Source of the DNA: Streblospio benedicti
Taxonomy: Eukaryota > Annelida > Polychaeta > Spionida > Spionidae
NCBI GenBank assembly: GCA_019095985.1
Contig: CM032661.1
Span: 21,866,753 to 21,930,752, forward strand
DNA length: 64,000 bases
Reading direction: 5' to 3'
Made by a program: the position numbers and the translations under genes. Every line of letters begins with the position of its first letter. The first letter of the stretch is position 1. The notes beneath the pieces were generated by a model. It was not told where the DNA came from. It did no database searches and was given only the letters and a program-made list of their open reading frames with translations. Below are positions 62,749-64,000 of the stretch, in pieces.

Positions 62749-62754
62749 TTTATA
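62749..62754 (-). promoter_or_regulatory. TATA box of the Reeler gene
   Basis: On the minus strand the sequence reads gcatataaagcc. The box lies 82 bp upstream of the ATG, so transcription would start near 62722 with a 5' UTR of about 55 nt. A focused TATA promoter fits an inducible or tissue-specific secreted protein (inference). Confidence 0.55.
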
Positions 62755-62759
62755 TGCGA

Positions 62760-64000
62760 ATGCACCGGCAAATCGTGACTCGTGCTTTTCGATTAGTCAC
62801 CATCGAATCGTGTGATACACTTAAATACTTTACGTCCGAAAAAGAGGACATTGAAGCTCACGACAGTTTGATCAACGTGAATGGCTGAGGCATGGGTATC
62901 ATGCATGATCATGGTGATTGTGTTCGTGATGTCGTGAGTCTACATGTGTACCCTCGTTGTCAAAGCATTGGCGTATGTGTGCTTGGACACATCGATACGT
63001 TTATCCTTGTTTGTTGCGTCACTATTGTACGAGCATCAATTTCTCACGACAGCTAATTGGGTTTATTGTGAGGAAACCCTGTAGAAGGCATTGATAACCA
63101 TTGCCGGATGGGACTCACGGGCAATAATTTGAACAACCGTTTGTTTAATTAGATGATAGTAAATAAACAAGAGTGTCGTTCCATGACATTAGAAAGTGTG
63201 TATGGGCAGATTGTCGATGTAGAATGCTATAGCTTGTGTGGGGATAAATTTGAATCACCAAACATATGAATATGTTTCTTGTCGTGGAAACATCCTCGGC
63301 ACAAATGACAACACATCACGGAATAAAGTAGATCTGATACATTGTACAGAATATTCATGATCGTGATTTACCTGCGAATTACCTTGGGCATCATTAATTA
63401 TGCTTGAAGTTATATCTAGTTAGCTGTCTTTTTGTTTCAGTTTTCAACTAGGGCCTTATGGAACCAAGACATTTCATCTTAATGCAATATAAAGATAGTT
63501 TACCATAAAGATTTTATTTTTCATTATACGCAAATCTCTTCTATATCTAATACTTTTATTTCATCGCATTTTTAATCTGTCGTATGTGCACATATTTGTG
63601 TAATAAAAGAAAAAAAGATCATATCAAATAAAATGTACGTAAGCTCACAATTAAACAAAATGAGGCATGAACATGTTGGGCTGGCCTCTTACATCAAGAT
63701 GCATGGATACTAATACATGTATATCTTGTTATTATTTAGATAACAATGGTGACAATACTCGTCACATTACGGACATTGTATGGTAACAATGCAACGTTTT
63801 GATCAGCATTGTTCTTTTATGTATTAAGTTGGGTGTTATGTTATTAACAGTTATATCTACCACACTTGGAAGGCCAACGTAACCCAATTCTAAGAAATGA
63901 TGAATTACTAAAAACTCAGTGGAAAAAGATAATGGCAAATTGGCAATAGAACATTTCTTATATATCTGTTACTGCGGCCCGTATGCATTCGTACAGCGTA
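62760..64000. other. Upstream region of the Reeler gene, no gene seen
   Basis: AT-rich sequence with no supported exon, repeat or RNA gene. It is the likely location of upstream control elements of the Reeler gene, but I could not pick out any specific site. Confidence 0.5.

Overview
The window is AT-rich animal DNA with long introns, canonical GT-AG splice sites, AATAAA poly(A) signals, many short palindromic transposon relics and microsatellites, and two 100-N assembly gaps (8888-8987 and 31619-31718). Gene density and repeat style fit a bilaterian marine invertebrate (hemichordate, amphioxus, echinoderm or lophotrochozoan). The sequence alone does not let me choose among these. I see no bacterial-type operon, tRNA, rRNA or CRISPR.

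Two protein genes can be assembled exon by exon with matching splice phases. On the plus strand, a gene at about 49.88-55.01 kb (five coding exons, 994 codons) encodes a large, mostly disordered Ser/Thr/Gln-rich protein. It has an acidic tyrosine motif (Tyr-Glu-Glu-Ile), two Glu-Tyr-Asp-Val motifs, a basic patch and an ordered-looking block near the C-terminus. It looks like a cytoplasmic scaffold or adaptor, but I do not recognise the family. A GC-richer block at 32.1-32.44 kb with a perfect donor looks like its promoter and first exon, 17.4 kb upstream. That exon is open in a phase that joins the second exon in frame. On the minus strand, a five-exon gene at 58.56-62.67 kb encodes a 231-residue protein: signal peptide, Reeler domain, Ser/Thr/Gly linker and hydrophobic C-terminus, so a small secreted or GPI-anchored Reeler protein. 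A TATA box lies about 80 bp upstream of its ATG. The two genes converge.

Layout. 1-8.05 kb: noncoding, with repeat relics. 8.055-8.198 kb: one orphan exon that looks coding. 8.2-32.1 kb: intergenic or intronic DNA with a minisatellite at a gap, a precursor-like hairpin at 10.2 kb, palindromic TA-flanked elements, a GC-rich decayed coding island at 19.1-19.9 kb and a (TA)n tract. 32.1-49.87 kb: probable first intron of the scaffold gene, with a dense cluster of foldbacks at 35.9-36.9 kb. 49.87-55.2 kb: scaffold gene, whose second intron carries a foldback and a minus-strand coding fragment bracketed by inverted arrays of a 16-bp repeat. 55.2-58.5 kb: repeats and 3' regions. 58.56-62.75 kb: Reeler gene. 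62.76-64 kb: no gene seen.

Most notable: (i) the Reeler-domain codons are almost entirely G/C-ending while the signal peptide, linker and introns are AT-rich; (ii) a family of palindromic elements whose ends are made of 17-nt repeats; (iii) the 16-bp inverted arrays around an embedded coding fragment; (iv) the 1-kb nest of foldbacks; (v) a scaffold protein of unrecognised family with a Src-SH2-type tyrosine motif.
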